From Methylobacterium sp. J-048 (GTDB taxonomy: Bacteria > Pseudomonadota > Alphaproteobacteria > Rhizobiales > Beijerinckiaceae), in NCBI RefSeq assembly GCF_022829515.1, contig NZ_JAKSYL010000100.1:59612-123611 (forward strand): a DNA stretch of 64,000 nt, written 5' to 3'. Of the stretch, positions 35,641 through 43,256 are shown in pieces. The stretch's first letter is position 1, and each line of letters begins with the position of its first letter. The notes under the pieces are model-generated. The model worked only from the letters and a program-made list of their open reading frames with translations, did not search any database and had not been told where the DNA came from. A program made the position numbers and the translations under genes.

Positions 35641-35750
35641 GGGTTTCCAAAGGGCTCAGCCCTTTGGCGGGTTGTCAGGGCGGAGCCCTGACGGAGAGAA
35701 AGGCTCCGCCCTTCACCCGCAAAAGGTCGAACGACCTTTTGAAACCGGGA
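35641..35750. terminator. Multi-hairpin repeat between convergent genes
   Basis: Three hairpins in series: CCAAAGGGC-TCA-GCCCTTTGG (35647-35667), GTCAGGGC-GGA-GCCCTGAC (35674-35692, arms inclusive of shared bases) and CAAAAGGTCG-AA-CGACCTTTTG (35720-35741). The last one is an inverted copy of the stem at 31451-31471. It lies between exoM-like (ends 35636) and hmuV (ends 35768) and should stop transcription from both sides. Confidence 0.75.
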
Positions 35751-35767
35751 CTTTTCCGGACTGGAGA

Positions 35768-36571
35768 TCAGGTTCGGTGGGGCAGGATGAACGGCTGGTC
35801 GGGACCTGGGATCCGCCCGACCGGCCAGCGCACCCCGAAGACCCGGGCGATCAGGTCGTCGCGCAGGACCTCCGCGGGCCGCCCGGTGGCGACCAGCCGG
35901 CCGCCTTCGAGCACCAGCAGCGTGTCGGCATAGGCGGCCGCCAGGTTGAGGTCGTGCAGGATCGCCACCACGGCGACGCCCGAGGCCGCGAGCGCCGCGG
36001 CGGCGTCGAGGAGCGCGCCCTGGTGGTTCAGGTCGAGGCTCGCAGTCGGCTCGTCGAGGAACAGCACCTGCCGGTCGGACACCGTGCGGCCGGCCTCCAT
36101 CTGGCAGAGCACCCGGGCGAACTGCACCCGGGCCTGCTCGCCGCCGGAGAGCGTCGGGTAGGCGCGGGCCGCGAGATGGGTGATGTCGGCCCGGTCGAGG
36201 GCGCGGGCCAGGATCGCGTCGCGGTCCCGGGTCTTGAGGCCCCGGCCGATCCCGTCGAGGCCGATCCGGGCTACGTCGGCGGCGGCGAACGGGAAGGCGA
36301 GGCGCGCGGCCTGCGGCAGCACCGCCCGCATCGCGGCGAGCCGCCAGGCCGGGATGGCCTCGACCGCCTCGCCCGCGTAGGCGACCTGCCCGCGCGTCGG
36401 GCGCAGCTCGCCGCAGAGCAGGCGCAGCAGGGTCGACTTGCCGGCGCCGTTCGGGCCGACGATCACCTGCAGGGAGCCGGCCGCCACGTCGAGGGACACG
36501 TCGCGGACGAGGTCGCGGCCGGCCACCGTGACGGTGAGGTCGCGGGCCGAGAGCAGGACGGCCTCAGGCAT
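35768..36571 (-). CDS. hmuV: Haem ABC transporter ATP-binding protein
   Basis: A 267-residue ATPase that powers haem import across the inner membrane with HmuU and HmuT. It has Walker A VGPNGAGKST (about 38-47), the ABC signature LSGGEQARVQFARVL, Walker B VLFLDEPTASLD and switch His in ILHDLNLAA. Length and the extra loop before Walker B (MEAGRTVSDRQ) fit the HmuV subgroup. Its start overlaps the end of hmuU by 8 bp. It is last in the hemP-hmuTUV operon. Confidence 0.94.
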   Translation of the reverse strand: MPEAVLLSARDLTVTVAGRDLVRDVSLDVAAGSLQVIVGPNGAGKSTLLRLLCGELRPTRGQVAYAGEAVEAIPAWRLAAMRAVLPQAARLAFPFAAADVARIGLDGIGRGLKTRDRDAILARALDRADITHLAARAYPTLSGGEQARVQFARVLCQMEAGRTVSDRQVLFLDEPTASLDLNHQGALLDAAAALAASGVAVVAILHDLNLAAAYADTLLVLEGGRLVATGRPAEVLRDDLIARVFGVRWPVGRIPGPDQPFILPHRT

Positions 36572-37616
36572 CGGCGACCCGCACCCGGCCGAGCAGCAGC
36601 CACAGGAACACCGGCGCGCCGACGAGCGCGGTGACGATCCCGATCGGGAGCTCGGCCGGCGCCGCGACCAGCCGGGCGACGACGTCGGCCAGCACCAGGA
36701 ACGCGCCGCCGAGCAGAGCCGAGGCCGGGAGCAGCAGGCGGTGCTCCGGACCGATCGCCAGGCGCAGGGCGTGGGGCACCACCAGGCCGACGAAGCCGAT
36801 CACCCCGGCGCCGGCCACGCTGGCCCCGACCGCGACGGCGACCAGGACGATGCAGGCGCGCTTCAGCCGCTCCACCGGGATGCCGAGATGGAACGCCTCC
36901 GCCTCCCCCAGCACCAGCGCGTTGAGGCCGCGTCCCAGGAACGGCACCGCGACCAGCACCGGCAGGATCAGCGGCGCCGAGGCCGCAACCTTGCCCCAGG
37001 TGGCGCCGCCGAGATTGCCCAGCGACCAGAAGGTGAGATCGCGAAGCTGCCGGTCGTCGCTGGCATAGGTCAGCAGGCCGGTCAGCGCGCCGCTCAGCGC
37101 CCCGAGGGCGATGCCGGCGAGCAGCATCGTCGCCACCGCGGTCCGGCCGGAGCGCGTCGCCAATCCGTAGAGGATCAGGGTCGCGCCCAGCCCCCCCAGG
37201 AAGGCGCCGGCCGGCAGGACCAGATAGGGCAGCGGCCCCGGCACGCCGGCATAGGCGAGCAGCCGGTCCCCGAGCACGATGATGCAGGCGGCGGCAAAGC
37301 CCGCCCCCGACGAGACCCCGACGAGTGCCGGGTCGGCCAGGGGATTGCGGAACAGCCCCTGCATCAGCGCCCCCGAGACCGCGAGCCCCGCGCCGATCAT
37401 CAGCCCCAGCAGGGTCCGGGGCAGCCGGATGTTGAGCACCACCAGGGCGTCCCGGGCCAGCGCCGGATCGGCCCCGCCGCCGGTCAGCACCGCCAGGACC
37501 CGCCCCGGCGGGATGCGGATCGCCCCGAGGCTCACCGAGAGCAGCGCGACCGCGAGCATCAGAAGGGTGAGCGCCGCCAGCACCCACGGCAGGGCGGCGC
37601 GGGGCTTCAGTGGCAT
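36564..37616 (-). CDS. hmuU: Haem ABC transporter permease (FecCD family)
   Basis: A 350-residue permease with about ten membrane helices. The FecCD hallmarks RLPRTLLGLMIGAGLAVSGA, LQGLFRNPLADPALVGVSSGA and GFVGLVVPHALRLAIGPEHR are all present. It dimerises and passes haem from HmuT to the cytoplasm. It is separated from the upstream hmuT gene by a 237-bp repeat-rich spacer, unusual for this operon, while it overlaps hmuV downstream. Confidence 0.95.
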   Translation of the reverse strand: MPLKPRAALPWVLAALTLLMLAVALLSVSLGAIRIPPGRVLAVLTGGGADPALARDALVVLNIRLPRTLLGLMIGAGLAVSGALMQGLFRNPLADPALVGVSSGAGFAAACIIVLGDRLLAYAGVPGPLPYLVLPAGAFLGGLGATLILYGLATRSGRTAVATMLLAGIALGALSGALTGLLTYASDDRQLRDLTFWSLGNLGGATWGKVAASAPLILPVLVAVPFLGRGLNALVLGEAEAFHLGIPVERLKRACIVLVAVAVGASVAGAGVIGFVGLVVPHALRLAIGPEHRLLLPASALLGGAFLVLADVVARLVAAPAELPIGIVTALVGAPVFLWLLLGRVRVADA

Positions 37617-37637
37617 GGTGGTCCGCTCACGGTTTGG

Positions 37638-37853
37638 GGCGTCGCGCGCGACGCCTTCCCTCCCCCCTCTGCGGAGGAGGGTGGCCCCCGCGTCAGCGGG
37701 GGTCGGGCCGGTACGAAGTCCCGCAAGAGGGGCAGCGCGACGCTGAAGGACGTTGCTCCCGTCGAGACCTTTCCGGACCCGTCGCTCCCCTCTCCCCCCC
37801 TGCTCCGCAGGGTACCCTCCCCCGCAGAGGGGGGAGGGAAACGCACGGTGCCC
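37638..37853. repeat. Palindromic repeat element inside the hmu operon
   Basis: An 18-bp perfect palindrome (GGCGTCGCG/CGCGACGCC, 37638-37655) leads into arms 37656-37682 and 37814-37840, reverse complements at 26 or more of 27 positions. Inner GC hairpins (for example GGCCCCCGCG-TCA-GCGGGGGTC-type) fill the centre. The right arm is followed by ACGCACGGTG, the same tail as at 17551. It sits between hmuT and hmuU on the transcribed strand. Confidence 0.78.
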
Positions 37854-38735
37854 TCACTCACCCGGCAGGCCCGGGTAGATCGCCCGCATCAGCTCCGCGG
37901 CGGCCTGGGGCGTGCGCGGGCCGAAGCCCAGGAGATACAGACCGTCCATGGCGACGAGGCGGCCCTGCGTGCCGGCCGGGGTCCGGGCCAGGGCGGTGTC
38001 GGGGGCGAACACGGTCTCGGGCCTGGGCGGCTCCGGGCCGTTCTGCATCATCACCACCGCGTCGGGGGCGGCGGCCACGATGGCCTCGTCGGTCATCGGC
38101 TTGAACCCGGCGACGCCGGCGGCCGCGTTGGTGACGCCGGCCAGCGTGAGCATGCCGTCCGCCGTGGAGCCGGTGCCGCCCACGACCGTGCGGCCGCCCT
38201 GGAGGGACAGGACCACGAGCGCCCGGGCAGGCTTGTCGATCCGGGTGCGCTTGGCCGCGACCTCGGCGAACCGGGCGCGGACCTCTGCGGCGAGGGCTTC
38301 GGCTTCGTGCTCGAGGCCGGCCAGACGCCCGATGACGGCGATCTTGTCGAGGACGCCCTCCGGGCTCGGCGGCTCGGTCACGGTCTCGACGCGCAGGCCG
38401 GCCTCCCGCAACTGGGCCAGGACGGCGGGCGGGCCGGCGCCGTCGGCGGCGATCACCAGGTCGGGCCCGCAGGCGAGCAGGCCCTCGGCCGAGAGCGCCC
38501 GCAGGTAGCCGACATTCGGCTTCTCGCGCAGGGCTTCGGGCGGGTAGAGGCTGGTGGTGTCCACCGCGACGATCCGCGGGCCGGCGCCGAGGCGGTACAG
38601 GATCTCGGTGACGGCGCCCCCGAGCGCGGCGATGCGGGCGGCGTTCTCCGCCGCGGCCGCTCCCCGCGGGGCGAGGGCCGCCGTCGCGGCGGCGGCCAGG
38701 AGGGAGCGGCGCGACCAGGCGAGGGCTATCGTCAT
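37854..38735 (-). CDS. hmuT: Haemin-binding periplasmic protein
   Basis: A 293-residue haem-binding lipoprotein-free periplasmic protein. A twin-arginine-like N-terminus (WSRRSLLAAAATAALAPRGAAAAE) gives the export signal. The mature part has the TroA/BtuF fold: RIAALGGAVTEILYRLGAG, NVGYLRALSAEGLLACGPDLVI split by the domain helix, and GSTADGMLTLAGVTNAA. ATG 38735 overlaps the hemP stop (ATGA), so the longer reading into hemP is wrong. It delivers haem to HmuU. Confidence 0.93.
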   Translation of the reverse strand: MTIALAWSRRSLLAAAATAALAPRGAAAAENAARIAALGGAVTEILYRLGAGPRIVAVDTTSLYPPEALREKPNVGYLRALSAEGLLACGPDLVIAADGAGPPAVLAQLREAGLRVETVTEPPSPEGVLDKIAVIGRLAGLEHEAEALAAEVRARFAEVAAKRTRIDKPARALVVLSLQGGRTVVGGTGSTADGMLTLAGVTNAAAGVAGFKPMTDEAIVAAAPDAVVMMQNGPEPPRPETVFAPDTALARTPAGTQGRLVAMDGLYLLGFGPRTPQAAAELMRAIYPGLPGE

Positions 38736-38944
38736 TTGGTCAGGATCAGCTTGTCGTTGGCGGTGATGCGCAGCCGGTAGCGCTGGCCGGCATGCCGGAT
38801 GACGATTTCGCGGCGCCCCTGCAGGAGGTTGGCCGACCTGATCTCCTCGTCCCGTTTCGAGGCCTGCGCGCCGAGCGCCCAATGCGGATCCCCGCTCCCC
38901 TCGTCGCGCGCACGCGGGTTCTCATCCCCGTCCAGACCGGACAT
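38732..38944 (-). CDS. hemP: Haemin uptake protein HemP/HmuP
   Basis: A 70-residue protein. The C-terminal half (RSANLLQGRREIVIRHAGQ, then YRLRITANDKLILTK) is the HemP/HmuP domain, a small RNA- or DNA-binding-like fold needed for haem receptor expression in rhizobia. The N-terminal 30 residues are charged and likely disordered. It is the first gene of the operon and overlaps hmuT by ATGA. The haem receptor gene it normally helps activate is not in this window. Confidence 0.92.
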   Translation of the reverse strand: MSGLDGDENPRARDEGSGDPHWALGAQASKRDEEIRSANLLQGRREIVIRHAGQRYRLRITANDKLILTK

Positions 38945-38967
38945 GCTCGGAACGCCTCACATTCGTT

Positions 38968-38992
38968 CTTTGTAACACTTCAAAATACAAAG
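38968..38992. promoter_or_regulatory. Candidate operator upstream of hemP
   Basis: CTTTGTA-11-TACAAAG, a perfect 7-bp dyad in AT-rich sequence 23 bp upstream of the hemP start. It would overlap a promoter. Haem uptake operons of this order are controlled by Irr, RirA or Fur/Mur; this site does not match the Irr box exactly, so the regulator is open. Confidence 0.5.
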
Positions 38993-39235
38993 ACACATGG
39001 CAGAGATCGAACCATAAGAGCGATCTGCGGCAAACACCAGTGGGCCGCCGGAGGGGATAACCTTGCGCAGATCCAGCCTAGTCTGATGGATCTGCGCTGC
39101 GATACATCGTCGCCGGCACGGGGCAAGACTGCAACACCGTACGTGAGGGGCGGCCGTGGTCGGTCGATCCGCCGGTCTCTGGCGTAAAAACCGCCCCGGC
39201 TTCCGGGCCCGCGGCAGGCTCGATCGGCGGCGGCC

Positions 39236-39394
39236 TCAGCCGAACAGGGGCAGGCCCGCACCGATGATGACGAGCCCGAGCACGATCAGGCTGCCGCCCG
39301 CGCTCTCCAGGGCCGCCTGCTGCACCGATCGCCGCGGGGCGACGCCCGCCAGCGTGGCGCCCGTGGCGAGGCAGATGACGCTCAGAATGGTCAT
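39236..39394 (-). CDS. 52-residue membrane protein
   Basis: A short frame starting MTILSVICLATGATLAGVA and ending LIVLGLVIIGAGLPLFG. Two membrane helices flank a short polar hairpin (PRRSVQQAALESAGG). The longer in-frame reading to 39547 has Arg/Pro-rich shadow composition. I do not recognise a family. It lies between the hemP promoter and the PAS-HTH gene on the same strand as both. Confidence 0.6.
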   Translation of the reverse strand: MTILSVICLATGATLAGVAPRRSVQQAALESAGGSLIVLGLVIIGAGLPLFG

Positions 39395-39539
39395 GGCAGG
39401 CGCCTCGGCAACCGGACTTACGGATATGCGCAACGGTTTCGGTGCGGATAAGGATGCAGCGCCGGCGTTAACGAAGGCCCCTCGGCGCTGTCCGCACCCG
39501 CCGCGGCGAGCCGTCTCGGGCCTCGGTTTTGCGCCATCC

Positions 39540-39570
39540 CGAAACACCGCGGCCGCGTTTCGGGATGATG
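39540..39570 (-). terminator. Hairpin past PAS-HTH gene
   Basis: ATCCCGAAAC and GTTTCGGGAT form a 10-bp inverted repeat with an 11-nt loop, just after the stop of the 39573 gene. The stem resembles the first hairpin of the repeat at 6231 (CCCGAAA/TTTCGGG), so it may be a worn copy of that family serving as terminator. Confidence 0.6.
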
Positions 39571-39572
39571 CG

Positions 39573-40625
39573 CTAACGCCGCGGGAAGCGCCGGAGGTCG
39601 ATCTCGACGGCGACCTGGTCGGTGCCGATCGCGGAGAACCGGATCCCGGCGCCCTCGAACGCCTGCCGCACCGCCTGCCGGATCCGCGGACGCGGGTTCT
39701 CGCCGAACTCCTCCATTCGCCGGACGCTGGAGCCCGAGACGCCCGAGGCCGCCGCGAGGTCGTGGATCGACCAGCCGATCACCGCCCGGGCGCCGCGGAT
39801 CAGCGGCCCGATCACCGCGTCGGGTACCGTATCGCGCGCGTCGTCCGGGACGGCGAGCACGAGGCCGAACCACTCGCACACGGCCCCGTCGGGATCGATC
39901 TGCGGCGCCCCCCGACCGCTGAACTGGCGGTACAGGCCGTCCGCGCCGCGGACCCGATACTCCGCGCGGTAGGGGCCGCCGGTGGTCCGGGCGGAGCGCC
40001 AAGCGGCCGTCACGGCCTGGCGATCGTCGGGATGAACCGCGTCGAGCCAGCCCGTCCCGGCCATCTCGGCGGCACTCTGCCCGGTCAGGTGCCCCCACCC
40101 GGCCGCCATCTCGATCTCCCCGGCCGGAAGCGCCGACCAGGTCGCGGCGGCGACCGCGCGCAGGACGCCGGTCTGGCGGGCCTGCATCCACGCCGCGACC
40201 CGCCGGGCCTCGTGCGTCGCCGTGGTGTCGAGCAGGATGCCGTCGATCCGAGCCAGCCGGGTGTCGGATCCGAGCACCACCTCGGTCTTCAGGGCGACCC
40301 ACCGGACCGTCTGGTCGGGCCGGATGATCCGGAACTCCCGATCGATTGCGTGGCCGCTCCGGAGCAGATCCCACAGGTCGGCCTGGGCGGCCTCGTCGTC
40401 GGGGTGGATCAGCCGGCGGAACAGGCCGCGCAGGTCGTCCGCGGGCGGGAGACCGGCCATCCGGTAAAAGCCCGGGGAGCCCCAGAGCCTGCAGGTCGCG
40501 ATCTCCAGCGACCAGAAGCCGACCCCGCCCCGCTCCTCGACGAGCTTCAACATCTGGTCGGACGATAAAGGGATTCTTTCTGCGGCATTATCATTATCAA
40601 ACGCAGCAATAGGGTCGTGCTTCAT
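39573..40625 (-). CDS. PAS-PAS-HTH regulator
   Basis: A 350-residue soluble protein. Two PAS_3-type domains are visible at about residues 28-135 (GFWSLEIATCRLWGSPGFYRM and LIHPDD) and 150-260 (HLTGQSAAEMAG, AVHPDDRQAV, EYRVRGADGLYRQF). A C-terminal XRE-like HTH follows (RGARAVIGWSIHDLAAASGV, SGSSVRRMEEFG, then a recognition helix). No kinase or cyclase domain is present, so it should sense a small molecule or redox state and bind DNA directly. It is transcribed away from the chemotaxis operon, sharing a 668-bp AT-rich control region with it. Confidence 0.85.
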   Translation of the reverse strand: MKHDPIAAFDNDNAAERIPLSSDQMLKLVEERGGVGFWSLEIATCRLWGSPGFYRMAGLPPADDLRGLFRRLIHPDDEAAQADLWDLLRSGHAIDREFRIIRPDQTVRWVALKTEVVLGSDTRLARIDGILLDTTATHEARRVAAWMQARQTGVLRAVAAATWSALPAGEIEMAAGWGHLTGQSAAEMAGTGWLDAVHPDDRQAVTAAWRSARTTGGPYRAEYRVRGADGLYRQFSGRGAPQIDPDGAVCEWFGLVLAVPDDARDTVPDAVIGPLIRGARAVIGWSIHDLAAASGVSGSSVRRMEEFGENPRPRIRQAVRQAFEGAGIRFSAIGTDQVAVEIDLRRFPRR

Positions 40626-41293
40626 TTGTATAAACTCAATCTCTCCATATATCGATCAGATTAAGATCTGCAGCAATCGACATCCAATCTGTTATGATTC
40701 CTTCCGTATAGTATTGCTTCCACCGATCTGTAACGCAGCCGCGCCCTCTTCCACTAGCTCAAGCTAAGCAGGCCATCACTGTTGCGCCGGCATGGCACCG
40801 GGCAGCTCCGCCTGGTTCGGCCGGTCCGGCGAAGGCGATAGCGCGTGATCCGGACGGCATCATCCCGGGACATCCGGATCGTGTTCACGTCGCCACCTAG
40901 ATCCGATGTAAGGTTGGCTCGACGCTTTAAGTCAATCTCAGGTTATCGTCGCTCTTCTTTAAGCAATCATGTAAAAATGAGCCGATTTTGATCAGAAGCA
41001 ACCATTCAGAGAAAATTTTCCGGTTTTCTGAGCAGATTTCAATCATAAAAAATCTTGTCAACCGACAAGTTTGCGATAAAGATTATGTTGTCATTAGGTT
41101 ATGTCTGTCATATTCGGTTCGAAAGACGACGAGGATTGAAATGTTTTAGCTATCTATAGATTTTATTATTGAATACACATTCAAAAACAACACATCAGAC
41201 AGATACCCTTCGAATATCGGTATTCCAGCCTCCGTTCAGGGGCAGGAAATTCTCTGAACCCGGCACTCGGACCCCGACATAAGGCGTCGACAC
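40626..41293. promoter_or_regulatory. AT-rich divergent control region of the chemotaxis operon
   Basis: A 668-bp gap with no gene, unusually AT-rich at 40626-40730 and 40950-41230. A dyad CTTGTC-AACC-GACAAG lies at 41054-41069. It must contain the promoters for the PAS-HTH gene and for the che operon. The long AT-rich leader (225 bp from dyad to ATG) suggests regulated expression. Confidence 0.5.
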
Positions 41294-43225
41294 ATGGCTC
41301 TCGCGAAAAAATCCGCCATCCGCTCCATCCCGGCCCCGGTCGCTCCGAGGGAGAGCGTTTCGGCCGCCACGGGTCGATCGCACCTCGTCGCCGAGGCTGA
41401 GAAGCGCAAGGCCCGGACCTTCGCGCGCCAGCAGAAGGCCGCCGAGCGGATCGCCTCGGCCACCGCCGAGCTGTCCAGCGGGATCGCCGAGGCGGCGGCG
41501 GCGGCCGAGGAGCTGCGCAAGGCCTCCGAGCAGATCGGCGTCGGTGCCGAGGAGGCAGCGGGCGCCGCGCAGGAGACCATGAAGGCGGTGAACCAGGGGG
41601 CGGCCCTGATCCAGGCCGCCAAGGAGAACGCCACCACGTCGCTGCGCAAGACCGAGGCCCTGTCCGGTCTCGTCGTTCAGACCGCGGCGCAGATCGAAAC
41701 GTCCGTGGCCGCGATCACCAAGGCGTCCGAGCGCCAGGAGGCGTCGGTGAAGCTGGTCGAGGAGCTCGACCGGCAGGCGAGCGCGATCGGCGAGATCGTC
41801 AAGGCCGTCGCCCGGATCGCCGACCAGACCAACCTGCTGGCGCTGAACGCCGCCATCGAGGCGGCCCGGGCCGGCCAGCACGGCAAGGGCTTCGCGGTGG
41901 TCGCCGACGAGGTGCGCACCCTGGCCGAGACCAGCGAAAAGTCCGCCCGCGACATCCAGGCGCTCGTGGCGCAGATCCAGGCCGACGTGAAGGTCGCGGC
42001 CGACGGGATCAGCCAGTCGGCGATCTCGGCCCGGTCCCAGGTCGAGACCGGCCGGGCGGTCACGAGCCAGCTCGAGCGGGTCCGCGCCGACATGGCCGGG
42101 ATCATCGAGGGCTGCACCGACCTTGCCCGGGCCGCCGACGAATCGGCCACCGCCGCCACCGAGGCGCAGAAGGGCGCGGAGATCATCGCGGCCGCGGCCG
42201 AGGAGCAGAGCGCGGCCTGCCAGGAGGCCGGCAAGATGGTCGAGCAGCAGACCACCGCGCTGGCGCAGAGCGAGGACGCCGCCCAGGAGCTGTCCGGCCT
42301 CGCCGAGGAGCTGAAGAACAGCACCAATATCGGCAAGAGCGCCGAGGAAGTCGCCTCCGCGGCGGAGGAGCTGTCCAGCGCCGTCGAGGAGATCAACCGC
42401 GCCGCCGGCCAGGTCACGATCGCCCTCGACGAGATCACCAAGGGCGCCCAGCAGCAATCGGCCGCGACCCAGCAATCCTCGGCCGCCATCGCGCAGATCG
42501 AGCGGCGCGCCCAGGTGACCCAGACCCTGGCGGGGGCCGCCGTGGAGAAGGCGCAGGAAATCTCGCAGATGCTGGTCGAGAACAAGGAGCTGGTGGACGC
42601 GATGATCGGCGGCCTCGAGCAATCCGTCGAGGCGGGCCGCGTGAGCCGCGATCAGGTCGCCGCGCTGGAGCAGGTCAGCCGCCGCATCGACAAGATCGTC
42701 GATGCCATCACCACGGTCTCGATCCAGACCAACATGCTGGCGGTCAACGGCTCGGTCGAGGCGGCCCGTGCCGGCGAGTTCGGCAAGGGGTTTGCCGTGG
42801 TCTCGACCGATATCCGCAACCTCGCCAGGGATTCCGCCGAGAACGCCGAGCGGATCAAGGACACGGTCAAGACCATCCAGGACACGATCGTGTTCGTGCG
42901 CGGCGATATCCAGGAGATCGCCGACGGCGCCGCCCACGAGGTCGAGAAGAGCGCGGCCATCTCCCGGAACTTCGACACCGTGATCAAGGACATGGCCGAT
43001 GTGCTGGGCGGCAACCGGGAGATCCTGACCGGCGCCGACGGCATCACCCGCATGGTCCGGGAGGTCCAGACCGCGATCGAGCAGGTCGCCGCCGCGGCCC
43101 AGCAGGCCGCCCGCACCTCCGGCGAGGCCGGGACAGCCGCCGCCGAGCAGGGCAAGGGCGCCGAGCAGCTCGCCGCCGCGATCGAGGAGATCGCCTCGCT
43201 CGCCGACGAGCTCCAGGCCGCCTGA
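41294..43225 (+). CDS. Cytoplasmic chemoreceptor with two signalling tips
   Basis: A 643-residue coiled-coil protein with no transmembrane segment or sensor domain. It contains two MCP signalling hairpins. The first has a canonical tip at about residues 174-214 ([20 protein letters not shown]). The second, at about 474-514, is divergent ([20 protein letters not shown]). Each is flanked by long Ala/Glu/Gln heptad repeats with many potential methylation sites such as AAEEL and AATQQSSA. Usual MCPs have one hairpin. It probably forms the core of a cytoplasmic array with the triple-CheW protein and the ParA ATPase encoded downstream. Confidence 0.9.
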   Translation: MALAKKSAIRSIPAPVAPRESVSAATGRSHLVAEAEKRKARTFARQQKAAERIASATAELSSGIAEAAAAAEELRKASEQIGVGAEEAAGAAQETMKAVNQGAALIQAAKENATTSLRKTEALSGLVVQTAAQIETSVAAITKASERQEASVKLVEELDRQASAIGEIVKAVARIADQTNLLALNAAIEAARAGQHGKGFAVVADEVRTLAETSEKSARDIQALVAQIQADVKVAADGISQSAISARSQVETGRAVTSQLERVRADMAGIIEGCTDLARAADESATAATEAQKGAEIIAAAAEEQSAACQEAGKMVEQQTTALAQSEDAAQELSGLAEELKNSTNIGKSAEEVASAAEELSSAVEEINRAAGQVTIALDEITKGAQQQSAATQQSSAAIAQIERRAQVTQTLAGAAVEKAQEISQMLVENKELVDAMIGGLEQSVEAGRVSRDQVAALEQVSRRIDKIVDAITTVSIQTNMLAVNGSVEAARAGEFGKGFAVVSTDIRNLARDSAENAERIKDTVKTIQDTIVFVRGDIQEIADGAAHEVEKSAAISRNFDTVIKDMADVLGGNREILTGADGITRMVREVQTAIEQVAAAAQQAARTSGEAGTAAAEQGKGAEQLAAAIEEIASLADELQAA

Positions 43226-43256
43226 GCCGAACCGCCCGGAGAGCGAAAGACCGACC

